Of a stretch of DNA of 64,000 nt, positions 36,566-45,755 are shown one piece after another. The translations under genes were made by a program, and so were the position numbers. Under the pieces are notes generated by a model. That model was not told where the DNA came from. It saw only the letters and a list, made by a program, of their open reading frames with translations, and ran no database searches. The stretch lies in NCBI RefSeq assembly GCF_009755885.1, contig NZ_VYIX01000001.1, forward strand, positions 516,419 through 580,418, written 5' to 3'. Source of the DNA: Brachyspira sp. SAP_772 (GTDB taxonomy: Bacteria; Spirochaetota; Brachyspiria; Brachyspirales; Brachyspiraceae). How positions within the stretch are numbered: the stretch's first letter is position 1; each line of letters opens with the position of its first letter.

Positions 36566-36768
36566 GTTGTTCTTTTTCCCGTCGCAAAAAGTGCAATTAT
36601 TAGAATTCTAATAATATGTATAAAATATTAGATAATAACTGTTTTTGAGTAAAAAATGCAGTTGTTTTGCTTCTTTTATACCAATACTGAAAAGTACCTA
36701 CTTGGTAAAAGAAGTGGGGTGCTACCCTACGGGTACGCTTCGCAGGGGGATAGTCCCCGCAAATAATT
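36566..36768 (+). repeat. structured repeat family 1, copy R3
   Basis: R3 matches R1 in most of its length. It has a ten-base deletion in H1, a longer H2 loop (GTACCTACTTGGTA inserted) and an H3 of GCAGGGG/CCCCGC. It lies between the LRR gene and the Snf2 gene. Confidence 0.82.
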
Positions 36769-36804
36769 AAAATTAAAAAACTGAATTTTGAGCAAATATA
36801 AAAT

Positions 36805-39800
36805 TTAATTAATAAGATTCTTCACTTCGTCCCAGCTTAGTTTATTAATGTCGCCCATTGAATCGCCTACTACTGTATCAATAAGCACTCTTTTTTTGTT
36901 TTGAAGTTCTAAAATCTTCTCTTCTATTGTTCCTCTTGTTACTAGCTTATAATTAGTTACCACTCTTTTTTGACCTATTCTATATGCTCTGTCTGTTGCT
37001 TGGTCTTCAACTGCCGGGTTCCACCACAAATCATAATGTATAACAGTGTCTGCCTGTGTGAGTGTGAGCCCCGTGCCTGCTGCTTTTAGGCTAAGTAAAA
37101 ATATAGGAGCTTCTCCTGCATTAAATCTATGCACTAAATCCATTCTGTTTTTTGTAGTGCCGTCCAAATAAAGATAATTTATATTGAGTTTGTTAAATGC
37201 ATCTCTCATAATATTAAGCATTCTTGTAAAAGAGCTAAATACTAATACGCTATGCCCCCCTGATATAGCCTCTCTAATCATCTCTATAAACATATTAAAC
37301 TTACCGCTTGTATGACTGTCTCCTCTTAAATCATGATGCATAAGTCTTGGGTGACAGCAAACTTGTCTTAGTCTTGTGAGAGCTGAAAATATTTCTATAT
37401 GAGACTGTGCAAATCCTTTTCTTTTTACTGTTTCAAATATCTCTATTCTCGCAGCTTCAAGTATTGACATATAAAGCTCTTTTTGGTCTTTAGTTAAATC
37501 GCAGTAATTTACAACCGTGTGTTTTGGAGGCAAATCTTTAAGTACATCAGTTTTTAATCTTCTTAATATAAAAGGTGCTATTCTTGTTTTGAGATTATCC
37601 AAAGCTTCGTTTGAAGTTTCTAGGCCTGATAAAATAGGAGCTTCATAATCTTCAATAAAGTCTTTATGTTTGCCTAAAAAACCCGGCATTAAAAAATCAA
37701 ACATAGACCACATTTCGCTTATACTGTTTTCTATAGGTGTACCGCTTAATGCAAGTCTTTTTAATGATTTTAAGCTTTTTACTGTTTTTGCATTTTGTGT
37801 GTTGGCGTTTTTTATATGCTGTGCTTCATCGAGTATCACGTAATTAAACTCATTTTCACTAAGTGCTTTTACATCTCTTCTTAAAGTGGAGTAGGATATT
37901 ATAGCTACATCATAGTTGCTTACAGCCCTAATCTTTTTCATTCTTGATTTTAAGCTTCCTGTTAAAACTATTGCTTCAAGAGATGGGGCAAACTTTTTTA
38001 TTTCATAATACCAGTTGGCAACGCATGAAGTTGGTGCTATTATTAAAGAAGTGAGTTTCTCTCCATTTTCTTTTTCTTTTAAGATTGTAGCTATAGTCTG
38101 AAAACTCTTTCCAAGACCCATATCATCTGCAAGTATTCCGTTTAATGACATATCTGCAAGTTTTCTAAGCCATTTATAACCTATAAGCTGATAATTTCTA
38201 AACTCTCCCACTATGTTTTTTGGGGGTTCTTCATCATAATCAACTCTTTTTATATTTGATATTGTCTCTATTGCACTGTCATCTAAATCTAATTCTATAC
38301 CGCTATGTTTTTCAAGCATATCAGCAAAGTATGGAGCACTAAACATTGGGAGTAAATATCTATTATCTTCATTGTTTTCTATAGGGTTATCTTTAAGCAT
38401 TTTAGCTATATAATCAATAACCTCTAAATCTATCGGCACAAATGAACCATTTTGAAGCCTTATATATTCTTTGTTTTCTACTTTTACAGCCCTTATAATA
38501 TCTGATAAATCATGTATCTCTTTAACTCCTTCAAATGAAAAATTAATTTCAAAGAAGTTAATATCTTTAGTGAGAGAAACTTTCATTTTAAGAGGTTTAA
38601 CATTTAATTTTAGGGATTTAAAAGATTCACTATAAAAACAAGTCCAGCCCTTATCTTGAAGCATAGGTAAAATTTTATAGCATAAATAAAATATCTTCTC
38701 ATCATCCGATGAAGCAAAAGTATAATCTCCAACCTTATCCAAATATTTAGACAAAGTATTACAAAAATATTCCTCTTTTTCTTTATCTCTATATATTTCA
38801 TTTACTTCATTATCAAACATATTGCTGCTTGTGAATTTGTTAGTATAAGGATCAACTGTAAAAGAACCATATTTGAACTTTATAGTAGAAAATACATTGC
38901 TTCCATCATAGTCCAAAAATAATAATGCCTGTGCAGGGAATGCTAATATTTCATTTTCCTTTATGTTCTCAGGAAGTTCTATGTGAAAATCTTTTTTTAA
39001 GTTTGGAAGCACCCTTGAACAAAAATCTTTTATATATGCTCTATTAACAGTTATAGGCTTTTTAAATATGTTCTTTTTAATCTTTGGGTATGACGGATTA
39101 GTTTTATAAAAAATATCTTTGTATAATATATAATCGCAATTCTCCCCAAATGTATATACTCTGTTAAGCTCTACGTCTTTTATATTTATATCTAATATTA
39201 AATCTTTGTTTTCATTGTAGTAGGTTTCTATAATAATATTTAATACTTCATCGCTGAATGTTATAACCTTACTTTCTAATCTAATATTTGCTACATCTTT
39301 AAGCATAGTTAAACATTGATAGGCATTATAATCTTTAAACCATAATTTGCCGTTTTCTTGATTTTGTAAAGCATCGGCATATAAATTGTTTAAAAATCTT
39401 ATAAGTTTAGCTTCGCCTCTGCTAAAATCCTCTAATTCTATTCTATATTCTTCATCTTCTATTTTTTGTTTATCACCGGTAACGCAAGAAAATAAAAAAC
39501 TCTCAAGCTCTACAATTCTTAGCTGTCTTTTTTTCTCTATGTCTATAAGTTTAAGTGAAAGCCCCAAGCTCTTTTCATTTCCTTCACCGCGTAATGACAA
39601 TAATACTGATATGCTGTAATATTCTCTATAAAGATTATCTCTATAATTATCCATTAGAGGTGCACGCGTGTAGTAGAGCCAGTTTTGCCTTTCATCATTT
39701 ATTATTTTTACATCTTTTATGTTAAAATTAGTATTATCTTCTTCATTGTTGCTATAATCTAAAAGGGTATCAGATTGTTTATTATTCTCTTTTATATCTT

Positions 39801-39822
39801 TCTTTTTTAATTTTTCTGCCAT
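36805..39822 (-). CDS. Snf2-family DNA-dependent ATPase/helicase-like protein
   Basis: The 1005-residue protein has a long N-terminal half (about 1-540) with the patchy conservation of bacterial Snf2-associated regions. The Snf2 ATPase core follows: Walker A DDMGLGKS (about 570), Walker B DEAQHIKN (about 666), LSGTPIENSISEMWSMFDFL, then the helicase C domain VFSSFTRML (about 865), LDGTTKNRMDLVHRFN, SLKAAGTGLTLTQAD and DQATDRAYRIGQ. Snf2 proteins move or remodel protein-DNA complexes; the bacterial role is not fixed. No restriction-modification genes flank it. AAGGAT lies 12 bases before the ATG. Confidence 0.92.
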   Translation of the reverse strand: MAEKLKKKDIKENNKQSDTLLDYSNNEEDNTNFNIKDVKIINDERQNWLYYTRAPLMDNYRDNLYREYYSISVLLSLRGEGNEKSLGLSLKLIDIEKKRQLRIVELESFLFSCVTGDKQKIEDEEYRIELEDFSRGEAKLIRFLNNLYADALQNQENGKLWFKDYNAYQCLTMLKDVANIRLESKVITFSDEVLNIIIETYYNENKDLILDINIKDVELNRVYTFGENCDYILYKDIFYKTNPSYPKIKKNIFKKPITVNRAYIKDFCSRVLPNLKKDFHIELPENIKENEILAFPAQALLFLDYDGSNVFSTIKFKYGSFTVDPYTNKFTSSNMFDNEVNEIYRDKEKEEYFCNTLSKYLDKVGDYTFASSDDEKIFYLCYKILPMLQDKGWTCFYSESFKSLKLNVKPLKMKVSLTKDINFFEINFSFEGVKEIHDLSDIIRAVKVENKEYIRLQNGSFVPIDLEVIDYIAKMLKDNPIENNEDNRYLLPMFSAPYFADMLEKHSGIELDLDDSAIETISNIKRVDYDEEPPKNIVGEFRNYQLIGYKWLRKLADMSLNGILADDMGLGKSFQTIATILKEKENGEKLTSLIIAPTSCVANWYYEIKKFAPSLEAIVLTGSLKSRMKKIRAVSNYDVAIISYSTLRRDVKALSENEFNYVILDEAQHIKNANTQNAKTVKSLKSLKRLALSGTPIENSISEMWSMFDFLMPGFLGKHKDFIEDYEAPILSGLETSNEALDNLKTRIAPFILRRLKTDVLKDLPPKHTVVNYCDLTKDQKELYMSILEAARIEIFETVKRKGFAQSHIEIFSALTRLRQVCCHPRLMHHDLRGDSHTSGKFNMFIEMIREAISGGHSVLVFSSFTRMLNIMRDAFNKLNINYLYLDGTTKNRMDLVHRFNAGEAPIFLLSLKAAGTGLTLTQADTVIHYDLWWNPAVEDQATDRAYRIGQKRVVTNYKLVTRGTIEEKILELQNKKRVLIDTVVGDSMGDINKLSWDEVKNLIN

Positions 39823-40075
39823 TTTTTAGCTTTTATCCTTAAATATAGCCTAAATACTATTTTTATATACATTAGAATATTGACTATTCATGATAATAGA
39901 ATTACAAAAAAAGTCAAGTTTTATGATATTTTATTATTGATTGTTGTTTATATAAGAATTTACAAAATTAAATGATATATGTTATAGTAGTATATAATTA
40001 ATTTAAAATTATGATTGCAAAATTTTTTTTTCGTTTTATAATTTTAATTAACATAATATTTACTTGGATAAATTA

Positions 40076-40378
40076 ATGCTTAAAAAAATTATTGATAAAA
40101 TAAAGTATTTTTATGCAGAGAAAAGAAAATTATTTATTATAATATTATCCTCTTGGTTTGTATTTATTGTATTAATAGGGGTTATTATAGGATTAAATCA
40201 AAAGCCTGATGTAGTGCCTTTAACTCCGGAAGAAGAAAATGCTATGATTTCTAATGATATTATAAAAAATGATGATAAAAAGGTTATGGAAGGTGAGATT
40301 CTTTCAACAAAAAATAATTTGAGTTTTGAAGAATTAGAACGCTCAAGGAATTATGTAGAAAGCCGAAAAAATAAATAA
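40076..40378 (+). CDS. small single-pass membrane protein, 100 aa
   Basis: A basic N-terminus (about 20 residues) leads to one membrane helix (about 20-42, FIIILSSWFVFIVLIGVIIG) and an acidic, charged tail (PLTPEEENAMISNDI onward). No family is recognised. GGA seven bases before ATG 40076 makes that the start, not the TTG at 40064. It lies 23 bases upstream of the TPR gene on the same strand, likely in one operon. Confidence 0.68.
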   Translation: MLKKIIDKIKYFYAEKRKLFIIILSSWFVFIVLIGVIIGLNQKPDVVPLTPEEENAMISNDIIKNDDKKVMEGEILSTKNNLSFEELERSRNYVESRKNK

Positions 40379-40401
40379 TAACTTTTAGGAGGAAGAAAAA
40401 T

Positions 40402-41658
40402 ATGCGTTTAAAAATATTTGCATGTATGTTTTCTTGTATTATGTTCACAGGGCTATTATTTGCTCAAGAGACAATTACAGTACAGCCAGATGATAAAGTG
40501 GTAACTAATGAAGCTCCTGTTTCTCGTAAGGGAGAGCCTTTAGAAAAAGACTTGCTTCAATCAATAGATTTTGCTGCTAATAGCTTATTTTCTATTAAAT
40601 TGAATGCTACTAACTTTGACAGATATATTCGTATTACAAGCTATTCTACAAATTTGGATTTCGTGAGATTTACTAGAGATAAAACTAATGCCTTTCTCAC
40701 TTTCGCTACATTAACACCGGGCATAGCAAAACTTAATTTCCAAGTAGATACAGAAGATAATATAATTAGAAGATATATATACACAATAAATGTAACTAAT
40801 GGAAATCCTATAACAGATACTAATTCTACAATGTTTGATGCTGAAACTACTAATGAGACAGCTGCTACAAACGAGATGATAAATACAAACGAAACATCTA
40901 CAAATACAGTAAATACAAATGCAGCAGAGACTAATACAACAGCTACAAATGCCGCAAGTGCTAATAATACTACTCAAGCACAAAAAGCTGCATCAATAAC
41001 TAAAACAAAACCAGCAGAAGATAATTCTCAAGTTGCTTTATTATTTAAATCTGCAGAAGATCTTAAAAATATAAAAGATTATGATAATGCTATAACTTCT
41101 TATAACAATGTAATCTCTCAATATCCAGACTCAAAATATGCTGTTTATAGTTATTTTAGAGTAGGCGATATTTATAATTTGAACAAAGATTATACCAATG
41201 CTTTTGATGCTTATAAAAAGGCTTCTGAGTTAAAAACTGCTAACAACAATCAAAAGGCAGCTGCTTTATATTCAATGGGTATTGTGAGAAAAGCTGAGAA
41301 TAATAATGAAGAGGCTATGAAATATTTTAATGATGTTATAGCTAAATATCCTAATACTTATTCTTATGGAAATGCTGTATATGAAGTTGCTAATAACTTA
41401 AAACAAATGGGAAGACTTTCTGACGGATTGGATATGCTAGAGAAATCATTGGCTTCAAAAGATAAATTCTCTAAAAGAGCAGATTCAATGCTTCTTCTCG
41501 CAGAGATTTATGAAACAGGCAACAATAATGTAAGAGATTTTAATAAAGCTTATTTAACATATAATCAATATTTAGCAGAATACCCTAATACTTCAAAAAC
41601 AAAATATGCTAATGATAGAAAGAACTTTTTATCAAGAAATGCAGTTAATATAAGATAA
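40402..41658 (+). CDS. exported TPR protein with Thr/Asn-rich linker
   Basis: A signal peptide (residues 1-22, ending LLFAQ) precedes a beta region (about 50-135), a Thr/Asn/Ala-rich linker (about 140-195, with TNETAATNEMINTNE) and a C-terminal TPR domain (about 210-415). TPR units include YDNAITSYNNVISQYPDSKY and NNEEAMKYFNDVIAKYPNTY. This layout resembles CpoB/YbgF- or BamD-like periplasmic proteins. GGAGGAAG precedes the ATG. The linker motif TNEMINTN is shared with the 6465 protein. A terminator follows. Confidence 0.85.
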   Translation: MRLKIFACMFSCIMFTGLLFAQETITVQPDDKVVTNEAPVSRKGEPLEKDLLQSIDFAANSLFSIKLNATNFDRYIRITSYSTNLDFVRFTRDKTNAFLTFATLTPGIAKLNFQVDTEDNIIRRYIYTINVTNGNPITDTNSTMFDAETTNETAATNEMINTNETSTNTVNTNAAETNTTATNAASANNTTQAQKAASITKTKPAEDNSQVALLFKSAEDLKNIKDYDNAITSYNNVISQYPDSKYAVYSYFRVGDIYNLNKDYTNAFDAYKKASELKTANNNQKAAALYSMGIVRKAENNNEEAMKYFNDVIAKYPNTYSYGNAVYEVANNLKQMGRLSDGLDMLEKSLASKDKFSKRADSMLLLAEIYETGNNNVRDFNKAYLTYNQYLAEYPNTSKTKYANDRKNFLSRNAVNIR

Positions 41659-41682
41659 TAAATAAATAATTTTTACATATAT

Positions 41683-41727
41683 AAAAAGCCTTTTAAGAAG
41701 CAATTCTTATTAGGCTTTTTTTATATA
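41683..41727 (+). terminator. intrinsic terminator of the TPR gene
   Basis: AAAAAGCC(TTTTAAGAA) pairs with TTCTTATTAGGCTTTTT around GCAA, followed by TATAT. The stem is near-perfect. Confidence 0.85.
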
Positions 41728-41800
41728 TTTTTATTGATATTTTTTATAGAATGTATTATATTTGATAATAATTATATATAATATTGTTTGAAGAAAGTTT

Positions 41801-42538
41801 ATGAAAAAAATTGTTATACTATTTATATTAATATCTTCTTTAGCATATTCATTTCCATACAACATGTACACTGGAATGACAGGTGCACTTCGTTTGGGAG
41901 GCACTTTATATTTAGATAATATGAGAATAGGAAACAAAAATTATACTTTATCAAGTCCCATTATGCTTAATTTTGGTATATTAAAGAATTTTGATATATT
42001 TGCAAGAGTGCTTCCTCTTACTTATATTCCAGAGCTTGGTGTAGGTGTTGAAGGACAGCCTCAATTTTCTATAATGCCGAGGTTTCAATTTTTTAATGGA
42101 TTTATAGGGGCTGTTGAGGTATTATTTCCGGGCTCTTCAAAGCAGAAATTTGGACTAAATCCTCAAATACACTATTTAATAGGGCTAGGCGACTTTTTAA
42201 CGATGTATGCTAATTTGGAAGTGCCTATGTTTTTTAATGATCCTAGGGGTGTTGTTAATTATATAAGGCTAAAAACAGCTATTGGGGTGTATCCGGGCTC
42301 TTTATTTGGTTTTTCGCTTGCTGGTATATATCTTGAATATCATTTAGCTTATGACTTTTATAATCAAGCTATGTTGGGGTTAAATCATCTTGGGCTTGGT
42401 GTTTATTTGGTGCTTAATAGTGATGCTAGTTTATCTATCAATTTTAGTCCTTATGTTGAACAGATTGCTAGCGGATATTATTTTGGTATAGGTGCTTATA
42501 TTTCTTATACACTCGATTTTAATAAGTTTATTAGATAA
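41801..42538 (+). CDS. outer-membrane beta-barrel protein, 245 aa
   Basis: A signal peptide (residues 1-17, ending LAYS) precedes alternating strands rich in Gly, Tyr and Phe: MLNFGILKNFDIFARVLPLT, FGLNPQIHYLIGLGDFL and the last YYFGIGAYISYTLDF. The pattern fits an outer-membrane barrel; no family is recognised. The DUF2147 gene follows after 29 bases on the same strand. Confidence 0.72.
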   Translation: MKKIVILFILISSLAYSFPYNMYTGMTGALRLGGTLYLDNMRIGNKNYTLSSPIMLNFGILKNFDIFARVLPLTYIPELGVGVEGQPQFSIMPRFQFFNGFIGAVEVLFPGSSKQKFGLNPQIHYLIGLGDFLTMYANLEVPMFFNDPRGVVNYIRLKTAIGVYPGSLFGFSLAGIYLEYHLAYDFYNQAMLGLNHLGLGVYLVLNSDASLSINFSPYVEQIASGYYFGIGAYISYTLDFNKFIR

Positions 42539-42567
42539 TAAAAAATCATTAATAATTGGATAAAGTA

Positions 42568-43074
42568 ATGAAAAAGATTATATTATTAATTATTATATTT
42601 TCTTCATACATATATGCGGCAAATAATGCTAAAGATATTGAAGGTTTTTGGGCTATGCCTGATAAACCTAGAGGAAGAATGAAGGTAGCTAAGATAATAG
42701 TAATTAATAATAAACTTTATGCCTATGCTATTGCTTTTCAAGATGATGCGAAAACTACTCTTGATATTCATAACCCAGATAAAACCCTTAGAGATAAAGA
42801 CCTTAGAGGACTTACATTTATTTATGATATAGAGTTTAAAGACGGTGAGTGGCAAACTGGAAGAATATATCATACAGACCAAGGAAGCTCATATTATGCA
42901 AAAGTTACTTTATCTGATGACAAAAAATCATTATCTCTAAAAGCTTCATTAGATAAAGGCGGGATAGTTGGTGCTAGTGTAAAATGGACAAGATTATCCG
43001 AAGAAGAAGCCAAAAAATATAATGATATACCAATTAGCAGTTTAAGAACAGTAGAAGGCAATCCTATAAATTAA
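42568..43074 (+). CDS. DUF2147 family exported protein
   Basis: A signal peptide (residues 1-17, ending YIYA) precedes a beta-rich DUF2147 domain: DIEGFWAMPDKPRGRMKVAK, LRGLTFIYDIEFKDGEWQTG and YHTDQGSSYYAKVTLSDDKK. The family is exported and its role is unknown. GGA seven bases before ATG 42568 sets the start; the frame is open to a TTG 12 bases upstream. It may be co-transcribed with the barrel gene before it. Confidence 0.82.
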   Translation: MKKIILLIIIFSSYIYAANNAKDIEGFWAMPDKPRGRMKVAKIIVINNKLYAYAIAFQDDAKTTLDIHNPDKTLRDKDLRGLTFIYDIEFKDGEWQTGRIYHTDQGSSYYAKVTLSDDKKSLSLKASLDKGGIVGASVKWTRLSEEEAKKYNDIPISSLRTVEGNPIN

Positions 43075-43098
43075 TTAGTAGATGAGATAAGCTATCTA

Positions 43099-44709
43099 TT
43101 AATTATCTGTACTTTCAACAATTTCGGCATTCTTAAAATTGTATACACCAAAATTGTCGCATGTAACATTAATAAGTTTTGGACTTTGCATAACTATACT
43201 GTTATAATAAAATAAAGGTATTATAGCCATATCTTCTATAGCAATCTTTTCTGCTGAATGCAAATATTTTATATCTTGAGTTGTTAAATAATTTCTTATA
43301 TTTTCATCATATAAAGGATTATAGTATTTTCCTTCATTTAATAAATAGTCTTTTTGAAGTAATGATAAAAATGACATAGGATGATTATAGCCTCCAGCCC
43401 AACTGCGTCTTGCTATGTCAAAATTGCCTCTTCTTCTTGTTCTTATAAACTCATTAAATGGTTTTGCTATAACTATAGTATCTATATTAAGATTTTCTTT
43501 AAGCATTTTTTTTATGGCATTAGCTATTTCTATATGAACTCCATAATCTGTGAGAAGTTCTATTACAGGAAAATCATTTGAGTTTTTATATCCTGCTTCT
43601 TCTAATAACTGTTTAGCTAATTCTACATTATTAGTATAATCTTCTGTAGAGAAATATTCATTTGTATTTTCTGTTCTAAAATCTTTACCATTATATTTTA
43701 TGTTATAAGGCACTATGGCTGATGCTGCTATATCATCAGATTTTACTATATTTTCTATTATAAAGTTTCTATCTATTGCTAATGATATTGCTTTTCTTAT
43801 GGTAGGATTTGAAAGCGGATTTATTTTATTATTTATTTCGTAAAAGTATAATGAAGTTTTTGCGGCATTTCTTGCTATGTTTTTTTCAAACAATTCATCT
43901 TTCTTATTTATAGGTATGCTATTATAAAAATATAATTCATCTTTTTCTATTAAGCTTAAAGCCTCATTAGGGTCATTTATAAACTCAAAATTAATTATAT
44001 CTGCTTTTATGTTTTTGTAGTTCCAATAATCTGTATTTTTTCTTATAACAAGCCTATAATCATCTATTCTTACAATTTGAAAAGCACCATTGCCAATCAT
44101 AGTCTCAGCATTCAAAGACCAATTATTTTCATTCTTGCTTACTATATCTTCTCTCAAAGGGGTGTAAGCAGTATGGCATACCAATTCATCAAAATATGGA
44201 ACAGGGTATTCCAATTCAACATACAATATATCATTATCTAATGCTTTCACACCTAACTGTTCTTTATCCATATTTCCATTTATTATTTCATGTGCATTTT
44301 TTATGTTCTCTAAATATACAGAGAGAGGCGACTGTGTTTTAGGATCAACTATTCTTTGCCATGCATATACAAAATCATCAGCCTTTAAATCAAAGCCATC
44401 AGCCCATTTCGCATTTGTTCTTATATAAAAAATATATATAGTGTTGTTATTTGATGATATCCATTTTTCTGCTGCACCTGCTACTACATCACCATTTTCA
44501 TCTTTTATAGTGAGGTTTTCAAATAAATGATTTATATATATCATAGAGTTAATAGATGATATTTTTGAAGGGTCCATTGAGTTTGGTTTGCCTCCAACTG
44601 ATACTGTTATTTCATTTAATATCCTTTTAGGTTCTTTGTGGCATGATAGTAATAAAATTGATGCCAAGATAATTAATATATGTAATTTCAAAAACCTATT
44701 TATTTTCAT
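43099..44709 (-). CDS. peptide ABC transporter substrate-binding lipoprotein (OppA-like)
   Basis: A lipoprotein signal (lipobox LLSC, Cys23) precedes an SBP_bac_5 domain filling the rest of the 536 residues: EITVSVGGKPNSMDPSKISS, WISSNNNTIYIFYIRTNAKW, DGFDLKADDFVYAWQRI, IGNGAFQIV and RKAISLAIDRNFI. It should bind oligopeptides in the periplasm for an ABC importer. No permease or ATPase genes are adjacent, so it may serve a distant transporter. Its nearest neighbour on this strand is the C26 amidotransferase. Confidence 0.93.
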   Translation of the reverse strand: MKINRFLKLHILIILASILLLSCHKEPKRILNEITVSVGGKPNSMDPSKISSINSMIYINHLFENLTIKDENGDVVAGAAEKWISSNNNTIYIFYIRTNAKWADGFDLKADDFVYAWQRIVDPKTQSPLSVYLENIKNAHEIINGNMDKEQLGVKALDNDILYVELEYPVPYFDELVCHTAYTPLREDIVSKNENNWSLNAETMIGNGAFQIVRIDDYRLVIRKNTDYWNYKNIKADIINFEFINDPNEALSLIEKDELYFYNSIPINKKDELFEKNIARNAAKTSLYFYEINNKINPLSNPTIRKAISLAIDRNFIIENIVKSDDIAASAIVPYNIKYNGKDFRTENTNEYFSTEDYTNNVELAKQLLEEAGYKNSNDFPVIELLTDYGVHIEIANAIKKMLKENLNIDTIVIAKPFNEFIRTRRRGNFDIARRSWAGGYNHPMSFLSLLQKDYLLNEGKYYNPLYDENIRNYLTTQDIKYLHSAEKIAIEDMAIIPLFYYNSIVMQSPKLINVTCDNFGVYNFKNAEIVESTDN

Positions 44710-44784
44710 AAAAAATCCAAAGTATAAAATGCTATTCTTAATATATCGAAAAAAATAAGAACTATATGATTAAAATATACTATT

Positions 44785-45501
44785 TTATTTATTATTTTCA
44801 CAAATAAAAATAAATTTATTAAATATATTTTGCATTTTTATATTATTTTCAGACATTAATTCTGGGTGCCATTGAAGAGCTAATATAAAATGATTTTTGT
44901 CTTTATATTCTATAGCTTCTATAATATCATCATTAGCTTTTGCGGCAATATTAAAGTCTTTAGCAACTTTTCCTATTGCCTGATGATGAAAACTATTAAC
45001 TTCGCTTTCTTCGCCTAATAAATCATAAAGTATAGAGTTTTTATCTATTTTTATTTTATGTGTTGCAACATCTGTTGGAGCTGTTTGAGAATGCAGTATA
45101 TTGCTTTTAGTTTGAGATTCTATATCCTGAATTAAATCTCCTCCAAAATATACATTAATAAGCTGTATACCTCGGCATATTCCTAAGATAGGTTTTTTCA
45201 TTTTTACTGCATAATCTAATACTGTAAAATCAAACTCATCTCTTTCTTTTGAAATAGCTCCAATTTTAGGGTGAGGTTCTTGATTAAAGTAGAATGGGTG
45301 AATATCGACTCCGCCTGTCATAATAATACCAGAAGCATTTTCTACCATTTTTTTTATGATGTCTTTATCTTTTATTATTGGTATTATAACAGGCATTCCA
45401 TTTGCCCTTACAACCGATTGTATATAAGAATCGTTTACAAATGATTTTTTAATATTATTTTCAATTAATATATTTCCAGATATTGCTATAATTTTATTCA
45501 T
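44785..45501 (-). CDS. class I glutamine amidotransferase-like hydrolase (peptidase C26, PuuD-like)
   Basis: Residues 1-238 form one GATase1-like domain: GIIMTGGVDIHP, the nucleophile elbow GICRGIQL (Cys109), the HHQAIG region and QWHPE near the C-terminus (catalytic His and Glu). This is the pattern of gamma-glutamyl-GABA hydrolases such as PuuD, which act on small gamma-glutamyl compounds; the substrate is not shown. ATG 45501 is chosen; a TTG two codons upstream is also in frame. Confidence 0.9.
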   Translation of the reverse strand: MNKIIAISGNILIENNIKKSFVNDSYIQSVVRANGMPVIIPIIKDKDIIKKMVENASGIIMTGGVDIHPFYFNQEPHPKIGAISKERDEFDFTVLDYAVKMKKPILGICRGIQLINVYFGGDLIQDIESQTKSNILHSQTAPTDVATHKIKIDKNSILYDLLGEESEVNSFHHQAIGKVAKDFNIAAKANDDIIEAIEYKDKNHFILALQWHPELMSENNIKMQNIFNKFIFICENNK

Positions 45502-45674
45502 ATTCAAAGCCGTTTTTTTTCTTGATAATTATATTCAAATTATTATATTTGTCAAACTAAAATATATTGTATAATTTAATATAAATATTTATACTATTTG
45601 TGTATTAATATGTTTAATTCTTTCGTATTATTATACAATATAATATTGAAATTTGTCTTTACATATACAATAAC

Positions 45675-45728
45675 TTGACTAATAACTATTTTTTTATTAT
45701 AATAAATGTATTATAATAAAATACATTT
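45675..45728 (+). promoter_or_regulatory. strong nox promoter with a palindrome at the start site
   Basis: TTGACT (45675-45680) and TATAAT (45698-45703) are 17 bases apart. Just after, AAATGTATT (45704-45712) and AATACATTT (45720-45728) form a perfect inverted repeat with a seven-base spacer over the expected start site. It could be an operator or a 5' mRNA hairpin. Confidence 0.7.
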
Positions 45729-45755
45729 TAATTAATTATTAAAGGGGTTATTTAT

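Noticed and set aside
45675-45728. Rex or Fnr site at nox
   Set aside because: The palindrome does not match TTGTGA/TCACAA (Rex) or TTGAT/ATCAA (Fnr); left as an unassigned palindrome.
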